Source: Anaeramoeba flamelloides
Taxonomy: Eukaryota; Metamonada; Anaeramoebidae
DNA: 64,000 bases
Direction: 5' to 3'
Assembly: GCA_027625915.1 (NCBI GenBank)
Contig: JANTQA010000047.1
Location: 2,480,001 to 2,544,000, forward strand
Shown: positions 1-13,689 of the stretch, one piece after another
Layout: every line of letters begins with the position of its first letter
Position numbering within the stretch: the stretch's first letter is position 1
The notes under the pieces: generated by a model
What the model was told of the DNA's origin: nothing
Seen by the model: the letters and a program-made list of their open reading frames with translations, nothing else
Database searches by the model: none
Program-made: the position numbers and the translations under genes

Positions 1-860
1 AATTCAAAGGAAATCTATCCTGAGGCTAATCCCTTAAATAAATTCTTAAAAAATAAAGTAATGTTTTGATTGATCAAACAATAATATATTATTGTTAATT
101 TTCTCAACAGGTTCGTTCAAATAACCAAAAATGAATTCTAATATAGAATTGGAGAAAATTTATGGATACATTAGATTGGTGTGAATTCTACTTAACATGT
201 ATAAAGCTAATAGTTTCGAAACCTGACCCTTAATTCCTCAATATCATATTCAATTTTTTACAAAAAAAACATCTCCAACCAAAACGAAGGCAATCTTCGA
301 ACTAAAGAACACTCTTGGAATTGTTAAATTTTCTAGTTAATTTATTGTTCCTTAATCAGGCTTAAAAAAAGAATAGAAAGTTTATCTGATATTTACTTTT
401 AAAATGTAAAAAAATTCTCATTCATTTCGATTTTCCTATCTAAACAAATAGACCATTTACCCCAACTTAAATAGGGAAAACTTTATTTTGAAAAGTAAAA
501 AAATAAATAAAATTTTTCACATATATTTCCTAAATATCCAAATTTATTTAACGGTAAGACAAAAAAAGAGAGTTTGAAGGTAATGTTCTTAATTTCTCGA
601 ATTTTCGAAAATATTTTTTTTTATTCTTTTAGGGTTTATACGATCAAACTACCTAACTTCAAAAAGCAGATGAAAAATAATTCATTTTTTTCAAAAAGCT
701 TTTTTAAAGAATAATTTTCCTTTTGATGACAAACAATTTCGAAAATGGTAGGACACATACTTTTTTTAAAAAAACAATTTCAAATAAACTCTCAAGTTTG
801 TGTTCAAAAAAAATTTTTTTTTTCTCATTCTTGTATTTTTTGTATCTCTTGTTAATAAAG
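1..860. other. Non-coding AT-rich stretch
   Basis: I see no gene, RNA or repeat that I can name here. The stretch is A/T homopolymer-rich with stops in all frames. It may hold an intron or the 5' part of the fragment that begins near 861, whose upstream exon I could not find. Confidence 0.5.
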
Positions 861-1398
861 AACAAGAATCCTTAATACCAAAACTTTCCAAATTAGTAGC
901 TGAAGAAATACCCTCAGAGCATTTAAAAGTAACTGAAGAAATGTCCTCAGAGCATTTAAAAAAACGATTGGAGAGAATTACCTTCGATCAAAGAGGAAAC
1001 CTTTACGACAAATTCTATTCACGACTCACAGAAAGCAAAAAGGAAGACTTGCAATATGTTGAAGAACTCAAAAAAATTCCGCCATTCCCGCACACCTCTG
1101 ACTACAATAGTTACAAGGAATTCGAGCAAGCGTCAAATCAATGGAAAAACGATTTCTTACAATCAAATCCAAAGATACAACTACCACAATCAATTGGAAC
1201 ATCATTTTATCGACCGTTCATCCACATCAAGGTTTGTGTTCAATTCTTTCAGATTTTTGTTTTTGTTTTGATTACAAATAAAGCACAATTACTTTCCTAT
1301 TTCTGGAATGTGATGCATAAAGCTATAAAAAGGAAGTGTAGGCTGTTTTTCAAAACAAAAATTACCACAGATCTACAAGCATCTTGTAAAAATTTGAA
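861..1398 (+). CDS. Partial gene: exon(s) of an unrecognised protein sharing a motif with the next gene
   Basis: Function unknown. Coding character is clear from 861 to 1231: more GC than the flanks, and charged residues with few homopolymers. The exon probably starts after the AG at 859-860. It holds a tandem duplication of about 11 residues (EEIPSEHLKVT then EEMSSEHLKK) and then a motif P-x-P-x4-Y-x-S-Y-K-E-F-E-x-A-x3-W. The same motif pattern occurs at residues 89-110 of the protein encoded at 3692-9362, so the two are probably relatives. A likely donor follows CATCAAG at 1231 (GTTTGT). A second basic stretch to 1398, ending before another GTTGG, may be a further exon, or the frame may simply read through. 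No start codon exon, no later exons and no stop-proximal domain were found, so this may be a decayed or incomplete paralogue. Confidence 0.45.
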
Positions 1399-1904
1399 GG
1401 TTGGTTTTTTACAAAATTTTCGAAAATTTTTGCTTTTGCTTGTGAATCCAAAAGAAACAAGTACCATTTTCACTCTCATTTCTAAAAAAAGTGACTGGTT
1501 ATCGAAAAGGAATTCGTTTGAAAACCATTCACATTTTGTCTTTTCTTGTTCTAATTTTTTGATAACTTTTATTTCGAAAATGTTTGAGTTTAGCTTGCAA
1601 AAAGCTATAAAACAAGAGAAAAAAAAGAATTAAAAAATAATATTCAAAAGTAAAACACAATTACACAAGCTTTTTTATGAAATGAACCAAATTGCATTTT
1701 GGTGTTTGAAATTTAAATATTAGAAAAACTTTTCATTGCTTCTTTTTTTTTCCCTCGATCTCCTTTTAATTCTCGTGCAAATTATTTTCATGGCTGTTAG
1801 ACTCAAGCCAAGAAAAAATAAATTTTATCTCAAAGTTCAATAAGGAAAAGCCGATTATATTTCAAAAAATTGTTGTCATTTAAAATTGATTTTGGTTCGC
1901 TCTT

Positions 1905-3615
1905 TTGGACTTTTTTAAGGCGGTAGTAAACTATTATTTATTATTAATCCCAAAGCTAATAGAGTAATTGTTTACACAAAGATACACATAAACTTGAAAA
2001 GCCAGTTCACTCGCCAATTTAGGGAAACGAGTTCTCATTTTTAAAAGAATTCCTTTTTCACCAATTCCTTTTTCACCAATTAAATTTTCACTCAAAAGAT
2101 CTTGATCCTTTTTGTTTGAATTTTTGGATCATAAAACAGAAAAAGAAAAATTTGCAAAACATTTTTATTTTTCAGGAAATCATACTTTTAATAATTTCTG
2201 AGAGTTTGTACGAACAAATAACCATGAAACTTTAATCTTATTTTTAAGATATAATCAAAATAAATCAAATATTGAATCTCTTGAAGATCCAGAAAAAATT
2301 GATTATTTTTTTATTTATTGATGGGAGAAGTGTAAATTAGACTCTAAATGCCCTTTTACTTATATTCCCTCAAAGGTAATTTAAGCGTAAAACCATACTT
2401 TTCACGATTGCTCAAGGGAAAGACCCACCCAATTTTTTTTTTTTTTATGTTTAAAAAGCAAAAGCAAAAAATTGAAAAGAAAAAAGGAAAAAAGAAAAAG
2501 AAATTTAAAGAGGGGTTTATAAGAAGCAATTGGTAAAAAATCAAAAATCAAAAAAAAAAAAACCAATTCTATCTTTAATTTAGGACTTCCAGAATCACAG
2601 CCACAATACTTTTGGTTGATTTAATAATTTGATAATTGGACCATGAATGTTCACTTGGGGATTGTTATTTAATTGTTATAATTTCTTTTTTTTTTTGATC
2701 TAATTTGCTTTAAACCTTGAGTCTTTTTTAGCCTTTGCTTTTTCGTTTTTATTTTCAAGTTACTCATACTTTCGTGTTTTAGTGTCACAGTATTAGTAAG
2801 TAACCACTTGATCTTTTTCCTTTGTAACTCTTCTTCCCAATATAAAGAAGATTCATCCAGGGAAAAATGGAAAAAATCGAAAAAATTGATTTTTTATTTT
2901 ATTCACAAATATTTATAAATTTTCTTACAATTTAAAAAATTAGGTAAACATCTTTTTCAAATATTAAGAGATATAAATAAAGAACCGTTTTATTATATTT
3001 TACTAAGTTATTTGATAATATTTATTATTTTTTTTGAAATAAATTATTTATTTGAATTAATTTTATTTGTTTGAAAATATTTAAAAAATTGTGAAATAAT
3101 AATAAAGCCTATTGGTACTTTTAGTTTTTGAGTTATTACTGACATGTTGAAATTAAGATTGGGTTATGAAATATTTAATTAAAAATAATCAAATTAAAAA
3201 TTATTTCTTTCGGTTATAAGTTGAATTTTCCAGGTTTTGAAAAAGTATTTTGGGAGAATTTTTGATTTAATGATTTGATTCTTTTTTCTCGTATTTTTTT
3301 ATTAAAAAAAATTAATAAAATTATTTTGAACTATTTTTTGACGGATAAACAAATTATATTTTTATCAAGTTTAAAATAATTATTGTATTTTTTTTGAGGA
3401 AATCTAGATTTTTTATTATGAGTTATTTTAAAAATTTGGTGGTTTTATACTTTAAAGAATATTTTGTACACTTCCTCTACGGACCATAATATTTCTTTCT
3501 TTCAAGAATGATATATTTTTATATTGAAAGAATTTGGAAAATATTTTGGATTTTGAACTTTTTTAAAAAATTCGAAAAATGTATCATTCTTTTAAAAAAA
3601 ATAATAATTCATTTT
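1905..3615 (-). repeat. Dispersed repeat R1, copy a, split by a SINE-like insertion
   Basis: Read on the minus strand from 3615 to 1905, this matches 15530-16846 over nearly its whole length. Shared marks include the stretch with AAGTTCAAAATCCAAAATAT, the run AATAACTCATAATAAAAAAT, CTGGATCTTCAAGA and CTATTAGCTTTGGGA. The match is interrupted at 2305-2879 by the S element. No open reading frame and no clear terminal repeats are seen. The copy lies between the fragment gene and the start of the 3692 gene. Confidence 0.65.
2293..2891 (-). mobile_element. SINE-like retroelement S, copy 1, with 12-bp target-site duplication
   Basis: A 575-bp insert (about 2305-2879) interrupts repeat R1 and is flanked by direct repeats AAAAAATTGATT at 2293-2304 and 2880-2891. 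This is the expected mark of target-primed reverse transcription. On the minus strand it ends in a T/A-rich tail after TTTACACTTCT. It is non-coding. A second copy lies at 17755-18300. Its last roughly 100 bases, with TTTTACGCTTAAATT, GAGGGAA and TAATTTACACTTCT, match the 3' end of the LINE remnant at 42720-42820. The rest does not match the LINE. No tRNA-type A or B box is evident in the head, so the origin of the 5' part is unknown. Confidence 0.6.
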
Positions 3616-3691
3616 GTTTTTTGTATTATCAAAACATAAAAATAATAAACAAATAAACAAAAATCAAATAAAAAAAAAATATTAGAAACAA

Positions 3692-6600
3692 ATGCAAGAA
3701 TTAAGAGAGCAATCAATTAATAATAATTCAACATCTGATGGGTTATCGATCAATTCTGAACAAAATTCTAATAAATCAAATTCTTCGTATCAAAAGTCAC
3801 CTTCCATAATTATACAATCAACAAATCAAAACAACAACAGCACTGATGATGGCGATGACAGTAGATGGGTATAGGATATTCATTTTTCATTTTGTTTCAA
3901 ACTTTCGTATTATTAAACTTTTTTTTTTTTTACCTTCTAAAAATTTTTTACTTTTTATTTTTTCATTTACATCACTTGAAAAAAAACAAATCAAAACAAA
4001 ACAAAAACAAATTAAAAAGATTGAAATGGGAAAAGAGTTACCAAATTTCATGGAAGATACGAACTCAATTATCGGAGAATCAGAACCATGGTCAAATCAA
4101 ATTATTCCAACAGAGCCTGATCCATATTCTTTCGATACATATTCCGAATATGAAAATGCATATATCAAATGGGGACAAATAATATCAAATTCATTAGAAA
4201 CAGTTCCACCTCATGCAAATGAGTTTATTGAATTGCATAAGATTACCAGTAACAAAATAAAGGCTGGAGAAAAAGAAATGAAAAGGCTTAATGAAGAAGA
4301 AAAGAGGAATTGTAATAATGGCAATTTAAATTCATCAAAATTTAATAATGGGGCAAGCAATGAATTAAATTGTCAAAAAACCAATTACGAATCTTGGTTA
4401 TCAAGTTTAACAAAAAACAATTATTTGCAATTGCCATTAACAGGATTCCAATCAATAGAAAATTTGAAGTATGACATTAATCAAAATAGATACCGGCAAT
4501 TAAAAGAATTATTGAATAAGAACAATTTTAATATTAATTATATTGAAAAAATCTATCATTTTAATTTACAAAAAGTAGTTAATAGATACGAAAAAGTCAA
4601 AAAAATTAACAAAATATCTGTAAATAAAATTATAAAAAAAACAATTGAAAAAGAATATGAAAATGAAAATCAAGATCTAGATCTTTATCAAAAATTTGTT
4701 TCATATTTTAATTCTGTAAAAAACTCTATTCCAGAAAGTTTGTTTATTAAATCTTCACGTGTCATAGGAAGATTAATTCCTTTGAATAAGCTGGAATTAA
4801 AAAAATACAATTTAGTGAAAAATAATGACAATGATAATAATAATATTAAAAAAAATAATAAAATTCCTAAATATATAACAAACTTTCAAAATAATTATAT
4901 AAGAAGAAATGATATTGCAGATGAAAATTTAATAAAATCCAATTTTAATTCGAATATTCATATTAAAAAAAATAATTTAATATTTATCATACCAAATTAT
5001 GATCTTGATGAAAAAATTAATTTAAATTTAATTTCAAAAAAGAGTCCAAATTCAAAAGAGTCAATAAACAAATACCAGTGCCAATTAAAAGCCAGTTTAA
5101 AAGAATATACCCAAAATCGGCTAAATTTAAGGTATTCTCCAAAAAAGTATACCAAAGAAAATATCGACAAAGAATTTTTGAAACATGACCGGATTTTTAA
5201 AAAAAACGATGAAAAACCAAAAATTGAAAACTTATTACAAATCGTCTTACTTAATAGTAATTTTGATATTTTTCAAGACTGGTTAAAACAGAATACATCT
5301 TTTAATCTTAAACTAAGTAAAAACATCGATACCTTTCATTCGATAATCAATAAAAGCAATATTGAAAATTTTTTAAATTTATTTTTTGAATCAAGTTCAA
5401 AAAAGATACATTCAAAGGTAATACTTTAATTTTTATTTATTTATTTTTTTTTCTTTTACATTTCTTTAAGAAATCAATAAAGGTTTGAATATATATATAT
5501 ATATAAGGTATTTCCAAAAAAGTGGGGCTTTTTTTTTACACTTCATAAAAAACATCTTTTTTCGTGGAGGTATTCGTTAATTGTTAATATCAAAATTATG
5601 TGAAATATTAATACCTGTTGAATCAATACCTAAGGTATTTATTTCTAAATATGTTTGTTAAAATATTTCCAAAAAAAAAATGAAAAAAAATAACACTTTT
5701 TTTGGAGAAAATAAATGTACAACCAATTTCAATAAAAAACTAGAAATATAGTAAGAACACAAATGGTTTTTTAAACAATACAATACAGTTATAAGTTTTT
5801 CTATTCTATTGGAAAATTTATTCGAGATTAACCAAGTTATGAAAACGATTTTTTCTATCAACAATGAAAAAAAATAATCTCCAATTTTGTTCCCAAAAAA
5901 ATATCATAAAAAATCGAGATCAGTAACTTTTAATAGCTTTTGTTTTTGTAATTTCATACCAATAAACAAATTGGATTATTATTAAGAATTGATAAATGAT
6001 TAATAATAATTTTGTATATTTAAATTGTTTTTTGAGGATTAAGTTTAAGAAAGATATTTTAAAATAAATCTGCCCAACTTATTCGGAAATAGTTTAAATA
6101 ATGTATTTCCAAAAAAAATAGAATATTTTTTTTTTATATTTTAAATAATATTATCTTTGGAGGTATTTCTATTGGGCATTTTCGCGAGAAGGTGCCGATT
6201 TTGAACTGGTCATATTCTCATAAAAATAATCATTTAGCGCGCGTTTTAACACGAATTTATTATATTTAAAACAAATTAAAAGACCTACATTAGGTTTTTT
6301 TATAAAAAAAAAGAATAGAGTAAAATTTTTTAATAATAGTGAATTCTGAAAAACTTTTTTTTCGTTTATTAATATTATTGTATTGTTTAGATAACTCAAC
6401 GGTTTTCAAAATGCTATAATAATATTTTTTTTAAAAAAAATAATAATAAAATAAAATAAACACCATTTCAAAAATTGTGACTCACCTGAAATAATAAATT
6501 GATAATATATATATATATATCCTTTAGTATCCAAGAACAACAAATAATGAAATCTGATTTGTAATTCACTTTTAAATCATTGGAAATCTATAAAAACCTG

Positions 6601-8106
6601 ATATTTTTAATAAAATAAAAAAAAAATAAAACCAAAAAATTCAAAAAAAAGTGAGTCAAAATTTTTGAAATGGGCGTTTTGGATTTTTTATCACAGAATT
6701 TTCTTGAAAAAAAGTTACCAACAAGATTTTTTACTAATAATTAAATTCATTTGAAAAGATATTACATAGTCTCATATTTTCTTGGTGATTATTTGTCTTT
6801 TTGAAGATTTTTTTTTACCACTAGATCTTTTTCAAAAAAAAAGGATTAAAAAATCGTAAAAAAAAAGAAATCAAAAAAAAAATGAAAAGAAAGTACTAAA
6901 AGAAAATTTAAAAAAAAGAAAAAGAAAAAGAAAAAAAAAAATTTGAAAAAGCAAGAAAAATCAAAATTTGAAAAAACAAAACCAAAATTTGCAAAATTAT
7001 AAAAAAAAGATTCTGATCCAAAAATTTGAAAATATTTTTTTGTTAAGAATAATGGATAAACCCTCAAACAGCTTCCATTAACATTATAATGTGTGTCAAA
7101 AATTTTCAAATCTAGTTTAGAAACAATTTGATACTCTACGAAACTTGTAAAAATTCAACAACAGTATATCATTTATCATTCGATTTTCTTATATTATTTC
7201 TTTATATTCTTTCATTCTTCGATTTTTAACTTCTTTTATTCTTTTACTAGATCCCCCCCCCCCAAGAAAAAAAAAAATGAAATTAAAATTTTTTCTCTAT
7301 TTTAAAATTAACAATATTTTTTAATCACATTTATTTGATAAATCTATATCTAAAAATAAAAAATAATATATGTATATAATAGGTTGCTTTTGTACTTTCC
7401 AAACTATTATTTAGTTCCACTGGAATTTTTTTAATTGAACAATTTGTTAAAAATCATAATTTAAAATCATTATTTAGTATTATTTATGCACTAAATTATT
7501 TTGAAGATGAAAATATTAATATTAATTTACCAAATATTAATGAAGAATTAAATTATTCAAAATTTCTTTGGAGTTTTAATTTTTATCCAATTGAAATGAA
7601 TATAATTTTATTATTTTATTTAAAAAAAATTATAAAAATATTTGAGAAAAAAAAGACCGAGATCATCTCTAAAAAAAATCTCGAGAAGAATTTACAAAAT
7701 ATTTTACAAATATATAATAACGTCATAAAGAAATTAAATGAACAATTATTATTTGAACCAAAATTTATAACAACATTTATTTGGGTTGGATATGATAACA
7801 AATGTAAAAAATTTTCGAATTATTATTTATTTCTAATTCTTATTTTATTGAATCAAAAAAATGAAAAAATTAATCAATATTTCATTGATGAAAAAATAGA
7901 TATTAGAAATAAAATTATTAATTTTAGTCATACTAAATTTAATCATATTAAAACCACAATAAAAATTCTAATAAAAAAAATCTTAAAAAATGATCTATTA
8001 TTTAGACATCTCATTAATATATATCGTTCTCACTCTGATTATTTATTAAATGATTTATCTCTGCAACATATCACTAAATCAAATAGTAACAACAACAACA
8101 ATAATG

Positions 8107-8138
<32 letters not shown>

Positions 8139-9362
8139 TTTAATAATAACAAAAAGCAAATAAATAATGGAAAAAAAATCCAAATTCAAAATATTTTTAG
8201 TTATTTAATTTTAAAAAAAAGTTGTAATAAATTAAAACATTTATACAAGAACAAAAAACAAAACACACAAATTGAAGTTCAATCAAATGAAAAAGAACAA
8301 ATTACATTTTTAAATGACAGGTCTTTTAATAACTTGATTTGTCAATTATTTGATGTAATGAATGAACCAAACAAAAAACCATTGACAAAATTATATGAAT
8401 TAATTGCAAAAATGTTATCTAAAATGAGTAAATATATATTAATTTTTTGGAATCTTGAAATTTCTGATTCAAATTCAATCAAGAATAAAAGAAAAATGGA
8501 TAACAATTTTTATCTTGAAGAACAAAGCTTAATAAAATTATTTCAAATGATTTTATTAAACAACCAAAATATTAATTCGACAAAATTAAAAATTTCCTTA
8601 ATAAAAATTTTAACGAATATTATTCCTGATCCCAAAATTCATCAATTTTATATGAACAAAGAAGACAAATTTTATTCAAAGATATATACATTCTTAAGAA
8701 ATGTCGATGATTATAAATTAGCGAAATATATTTTTAAACTATTATTTACTATTATTATTTATAACTCGAGGGCAATAAATGATTTAATCAAGAATAAAAA
8801 ACTTCAAACCTTTATGGCATTAATTTCAAGTTCTTCAACATTACCCCTGGTTTCTTCTGGCTTGTATTTCTTATCAAAAATGTTAACAATCACTGAATTA
8901 ATTTCTAAAAATAATCCAAATAACAAAATAATTTATTTTTTCAATCAAAATACAAATTTTAAACAAAAAATCCCAAAAATTATCAATCAAATTCATAATA
9001 CCTTTATTAATTTTTTTATTCAAAATTTCATGTTTGTTAAAATAAATATGGTCTTTATGAAATATATTAAGGACAATGATAATAATAATTATAATTCCTT
9101 TGTTTGTTCAAAATTATTTAAAGTTTATAATATCATTTTAACAAAACCTTATTGCAATAAAATTCGAAAGAAAAATAAAAAAAAGGAACAATATAAAGAA
9201 GGGATTCTTTTTTTTGAAAATATTTATATTGCAAAAGGTTTTGAAAAGAAATCCAATGATGCAAGTGGATATGATACAAATGGTAATGATAAGAATGATA
9301 ATAAAAGTTTAGATAACAAAAAATCTAAAAAAAAATTTAAAAGATGGTTTAATAAGAATTAA
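3692..9362 (+). CDS. Large protein of unknown function, three exons, probably alpha-helical
   Basis: Proposed exons are 3692-3868, 4020-5417 and 7383-9362, all joined in phase 0, giving 1184 residues. Donors are TGG|GTATAG and AAG|GTAATA. Acceptors are AAAAAG|ATTGAA and AATAG|GTTGCT. The last exon is open upstream of its first ATG (7596), and the residues there (from VAFVLSKLLF) continue the helical character of exon 2, so the 1965-bp intron join is well supported. Residues 1-59 are Ser/Asn-rich. Residues 89-110 carry the P-x-P...Y-x-x-Y-x-E-Y-E-x-A-x3-W motif seen in the fragment at 861. The remainder is Leu/Ile/Lys/Asn-rich, with a poly-Asn run encoded near 8090-8150. The pattern suggests an alpha-solenoid, but I recognise no family. 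An alternative start is the ATG at 4026. Element C1 lies in the long intron; the rest of that intron is featureless. Confidence 0.7.
6463..6673. mobile_element. Short inverted-repeat element C1 (MITE-like)
   Basis: A 211-bp element has 23-bp terminal inverted repeats with two internal mismatches: CCATTTCAAAAATTGTGACT and continuing CAC at the left, and its reverse complement (GTGAGTCAAAATTTTTGAAA then TGG) at the right. Its left 120 bp and right 60 bp match the ends of the much longer element C2 at 35996-36960, so it looks like an internally deleted derivative. It lies in the 1965-bp intron of the 3692 gene. No confident target duplication was found. Confidence 0.65.
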
Positions 9363-9593
9363 TAATACATTTTATTTAACTTTGATTTTTAGTTTTGGTG
9401 TGGTGGGGTAATTAAATTTATTCGGTTCTTTATAAAGCTATTATTTTAAAATACTTTTCACAGTGGTTTGTTTATAATGAATTAAAATACAATAATTAAT
9501 ATTTAACTTTTGGTTATCAAACAATAAGGCGGTTAATAAATATTATAATAAAAGACAATCATGATCAAATTTAAAATTATTATTTTACAAGTA

Positions 9594-9642
<49 letters not shown>

Positions 9643-11950
9643 TCCCACCAAATATAGAACTTTCCTGTTTTTAATAATGATTATTCCTATTTATCCAACT
9701 AATTTTTCTCAAATTTTCAATAATTAATCAATAAATAGAAAAACTTTATTCTTCTGACTTATAATAGTTTTCTCGATAGATACCAATTTATATTAATAAA
9801 TGACTAAATTTGAGAGTTGTTGTAAAAATATTATTTCTTGATATTTTTTCGTTTAGTTTTGAATTTTCTTTGAAAAAAATTAAAAATTCAAAGATCTTTA
9901 AAATTAAATAAAATTGTTAAAAATCTTTTTTTTTATTTTTTTTTTTTTAAACACCCATTTTAATTCTTGACTAATTCTCCACTCTGACTTAATTTTTTTT
10001 TTTTTTTTTTGACAATTTTATGGCTCGATCTTTATGAGTTGAAATTCCCAATTGCATGTTTTTTTATTATTTAATTATCTCCAAGTAAATCAAAGATTGA
10101 ATGTGTTTGGATTATTGATGTATTTAGATTTTTTTTTTTAAAGGTAAATTGATAGTGGATAAATTGAAGCGAAAGGAATTTTGATTGATTTTTTCAAATC
10201 TCATAGTGTAATATTTTTTTTTTTCCATCAGATAGTGTTATGAACTTTAAGAACTAAATATTTAATTACTGATTGTAACATAAACTATAACTATAATTTA
10301 AAAAGGGTTGTTCACCTTTAAGTCTTTATTTTAATTATTTTCTTGATATTTATCAGAAAAAAATGAAGACTCAGTCAAGCTATTTCGAACAAATCCGAGG
10401 AAATTTGATTTTAAAATATCTTTATTAAATTTAATATGAATTTTATTATTTAAATATACAAAAATGTTACATGCCATTTGTTGTACTAAACAATAGTTTG
10501 GCAATCCCTTTAAAAAAGATATTAAAGTTATCTGAACGCAATTTTATCTGATATTTTTTGAGAGTGAAATTTAGTGATTATTTTTTCCTTTTTAATTAAA
10601 AAAATTCGTTTTCCTCAGAGGATTAATCTTGATAAAATTTACTAAAAATGGAAAAAAAAATTATAAAAGTATTTTATCATTTAAAAAAATGTTATTATAC
10701 TTTTCATTTTATCTGTTGTTTATTGAATTGACCACTCATTATTTTCTATCAAAAATTTTTTTCTTTTTTTATTTATTGTTTTTTTTTAATATTATAATTA
10801 AAATATCATTCAATATTCTACAATATGTGATTTTTTAAATTGTCATGAATAATCCACTTTTTTGTATTTTGCTAATTTATAAATGAAATACTCCTAACAG
10901 ATATTATTGATGGAAGTAAATAAAAAAATAAACTTTTTTTGGAAAGTCTTATTAGTAATTTCCATTTTTTCTTAAATTAATTTATGTATTTTTTTTTTTT
11001 TTAATTTTTTTTTTTCAGATTGTTTGTTATTTAACTTTAGATTATTATTATTATTATTTATATCATTATTACTTGGTTCCTTTGATTTCTTTTCAAATCC
11101 TTACAATATAAATATTATCAAAAAAAAGAGTTCCTTCTTGATATTTTTCATTTTTTTGATTATTTTCGAAAGAAAAATGTAAAAAATTAGATTATTCGTG
11201 AAAATATTATGTACCAATTTCATCAATAGTGCTGTGGATAAATTAATGTATTTTTGTTCTTAATTGTAGTCGAGTTTTATTAATTATCGTTTAAAAATGT
11301 TTCATCGGTTTTTGGTATTTTATTAGTTTTTTCGATTTTTTTTTTATTTAATACTTAGAAAAAAATAAATTAGTAGATTTATCAATATCTTTTTGAATTA
11401 GGTTAAAGTTCTCAAAAGGCAAAGGATAATAAAATCATGATAATTTAAATTATTTTTTAGTCAACGTATTACAGTTGTAAAAGTTGGATTACATATGGTT
11501 AAAGTATTTGAATGTATATTAGAAGAATAAATTTCTATAATTAAACTGTATCTTTAATATCTATCCAAATAATTTAAAAAGGTATAATTAGTTAATTTTT
11601 GCTGACGAGATAAACTGAAATTAATAATTTATAATGTGATACTTGCCAGAAATGTTTTTGTAATTGATTAATTAGGATTTTTGTAACTTTGAAGGTATAA
11701 TTGTTAATGGTTTTAAAGTAAAATAAATTCCAAATTTAAAACTTTTTGGGAGGAAGTATTAAAAAACTTGAGTTATTAAAATCAAAAAACAATTCTTTAA
11801 TTAAGAATTTTAACTTTATCTTAAATTTCATTAAAATTCTATGTCTGAAAATTTGTACTGGCTTTTTTGCTTCTCCAAAATTAAAATGAAAACAAAATTT
11901 TAATTGCTATAATAGCTGACTTGGTTTAAATGCTTTTTTCCCAATTTTTT
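9363..11950. other. Intergenic AT-rich region
   Basis: No supported gene. It contains the AAT microsatellite at 9594-9641 and many poly-T tracts. An open frame of 69 codons at 10629 is Phe/Leu/Ile-rich and looks random. Confidence 0.5.
9594..9641. repeat. (AAT)n microsatellite
   Basis: About 16 uninterrupted copies of the trinucleotide AAT lie shortly after the stop of the preceding gene. It is non-coding. The same triplet (Asn codon AAT) is also expanded inside the preceding coding region near 8110. Confidence 0.9.
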
Positions 11951-11954
11951 TTTT

Positions 11955-12730
11955 TTTTTGTATTTAAAAGTAAGGTATATTTTTCTCATTTTTGAAAAAG
12001 CTCAAAATCCAACTTATTTACTAAATTATTCCAAAAAAATATTATTTTCTTTGAAAGAAGAAAGAAATCTTATTCTCTATGAACTTAATATAAAAAATAT
12101 ACTCTCAAAATGATACCACTCCTTCTGGATTGGCCCATAAAAAAATCCACTCAATTTCAAAAATAATAAATATATTTATTTCAAACTAATATCTATATAT
12201 TATTACAAAGAACTGTTTAAAACAATTTTTTTTTTCTTTTTATAAAAAAATATAAGAAAAATCTGGAAAATCTTCCCAAAATACTTTTTTAAAAGCTTAA
12301 AAGTTCAACTTAATACATGAAGAAATACTTTTTCTTTTGATTATTTCTAAATAATTTTAAAAAATAATTGTCTCAAATATTCCAGTGGATTTATAATATT
12401 CCGACAATTAAAAGTGCCAAAATAATCAACTATTATTTTTGAAAATTATAATTTTTTTAGAATAAATAAAAAGATTTCAAATTAATAATTATTATAAAAT
12501 AATAATAAATAATATGTATCATTGAATAACTGATTTAAATACATACATGTTATTATTTATATTCTTAATAATTATAAACAATATTATTTAATCTTTTAAA
12601 TTTTCAGAAATTTTATAAATTATTGGGAAATAAAATTAATTATTTATTTTTTCTGATCTCCAATTTCAAATATTTGATTTTTTGTTCTTAAATTTTTATT
12701 ATAAAAATAGATTTATTTTTTAAACTTTTT
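11955..12730 (+). repeat. Dispersed repeat R1, copy c
   Basis: Similar in order and strand to 15540-16480: a stretch with GCTCAAAATCCAAC, GAAAGAAGAAAGAAATCTTAT, then a run like AAAATACTTTTTTAAAAGC and AGTTCAACTTAATAC, and a late segment with TTTAAATTTTCAGAAATTTTATAAA. It is diverged and has no reading frame. The continuation may be copy f at 13690, with about 960 bp of other DNA between them. Confidence 0.5.
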
Positions 12731-13689
12731 ACTTTTTTTAAATTTCTATTTAGAAGTTATGTATGTTACTCTTTATTGTTATTCTTTTTTTTTTTTGAGT
12801 GTGAGTTGGGTAAGATGAATAAAAAGTCATCGAGAAAAATGCTAATTTCTTCATGATTAGATCTTAAACAACCAGAGAATATTGAAATGAACTAAAGCAT
12901 TTGAAGTAAACTGATACTAACTCTTATAAAATGAAACCCTAAAAAGTGAAGTGAAAATGTTTAATCATGAATTATGTCTATTCGATACTTAGGTTTGTGA
13001 GTGTTGCTGAGTGGGCGCCTTGTGCTTGGATTTTATGAAAATAAGATTTGGGAAATTGGTAAAAAAATCTTAAAAAAACACAAATATAAACCAATAAAAA
13101 AATATAATAAAAAATATCAATATAAAAAAAACTTTAAGAAAATTTGTAACAAAAATCTTCTTCTTAAAAACCCATACTTCATGGGTTACTTATTGATAAA
13201 TTTGGAATTTAAAACTTTAAAAAGTAATATGTTTCTATTGATGTAAAGTTGGTCAAATATTTCATCGCCTTTATTATAAATAATTATAGTGTTTCTCCAG
13301 AAATTTTGGGTATAAAGGGAAACAACCTAAAAACCCACTCAGCATTCGAGGCAAAAAAGAATTTTGAATTCTGTTTTAAATGAATTTTTTATTTGATTTT
13401 TTTTATTTCTTGTTTTTCTTTCGCTTTTTCTTATCTTTGTTTTGAAATAAAAATTTTTCTTTTCATTTTTTAAAGAAAATCTATCTGGTGAGTTATAATC
13501 TTAACTCCATTATTGCAAGACTTAAAAACTTAAATAAATTGCGTATTTCAGGCAAACAGGGAGTAAACTTGTCAAATCCCCACTCTTTAATAATTTAAAA
13601 AGAAGAAGAAAAACAATAGATATAAACTAATATTTGTTGATACAAACTATCAAAAAATTACCAAAGCTGAGGCTTCATTGAAATTCAAA
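12731..13689. other. Spacer between R1 pieces, no supported gene
   Basis: An 81-codon open frame at 13001 starts at a non-ATG codon, is Lys/Asn-rich and has no recognisable domain, so I do not call it a gene. Nothing else is identifiable. Confidence 0.4.

Noticed and set aside
10629-10838. 69-codon hydrophobic open frame as a small membrane protein
   Set aside because: Phe/Ile/Leu content is what poly-T DNA encodes by chance; non-ATG start.
13001-13246. 81-codon Lys/Asn-rich open frame
   Set aside because: Non-ATG start, no domain, composition as expected from poly-A DNA; it lies between repeat pieces.
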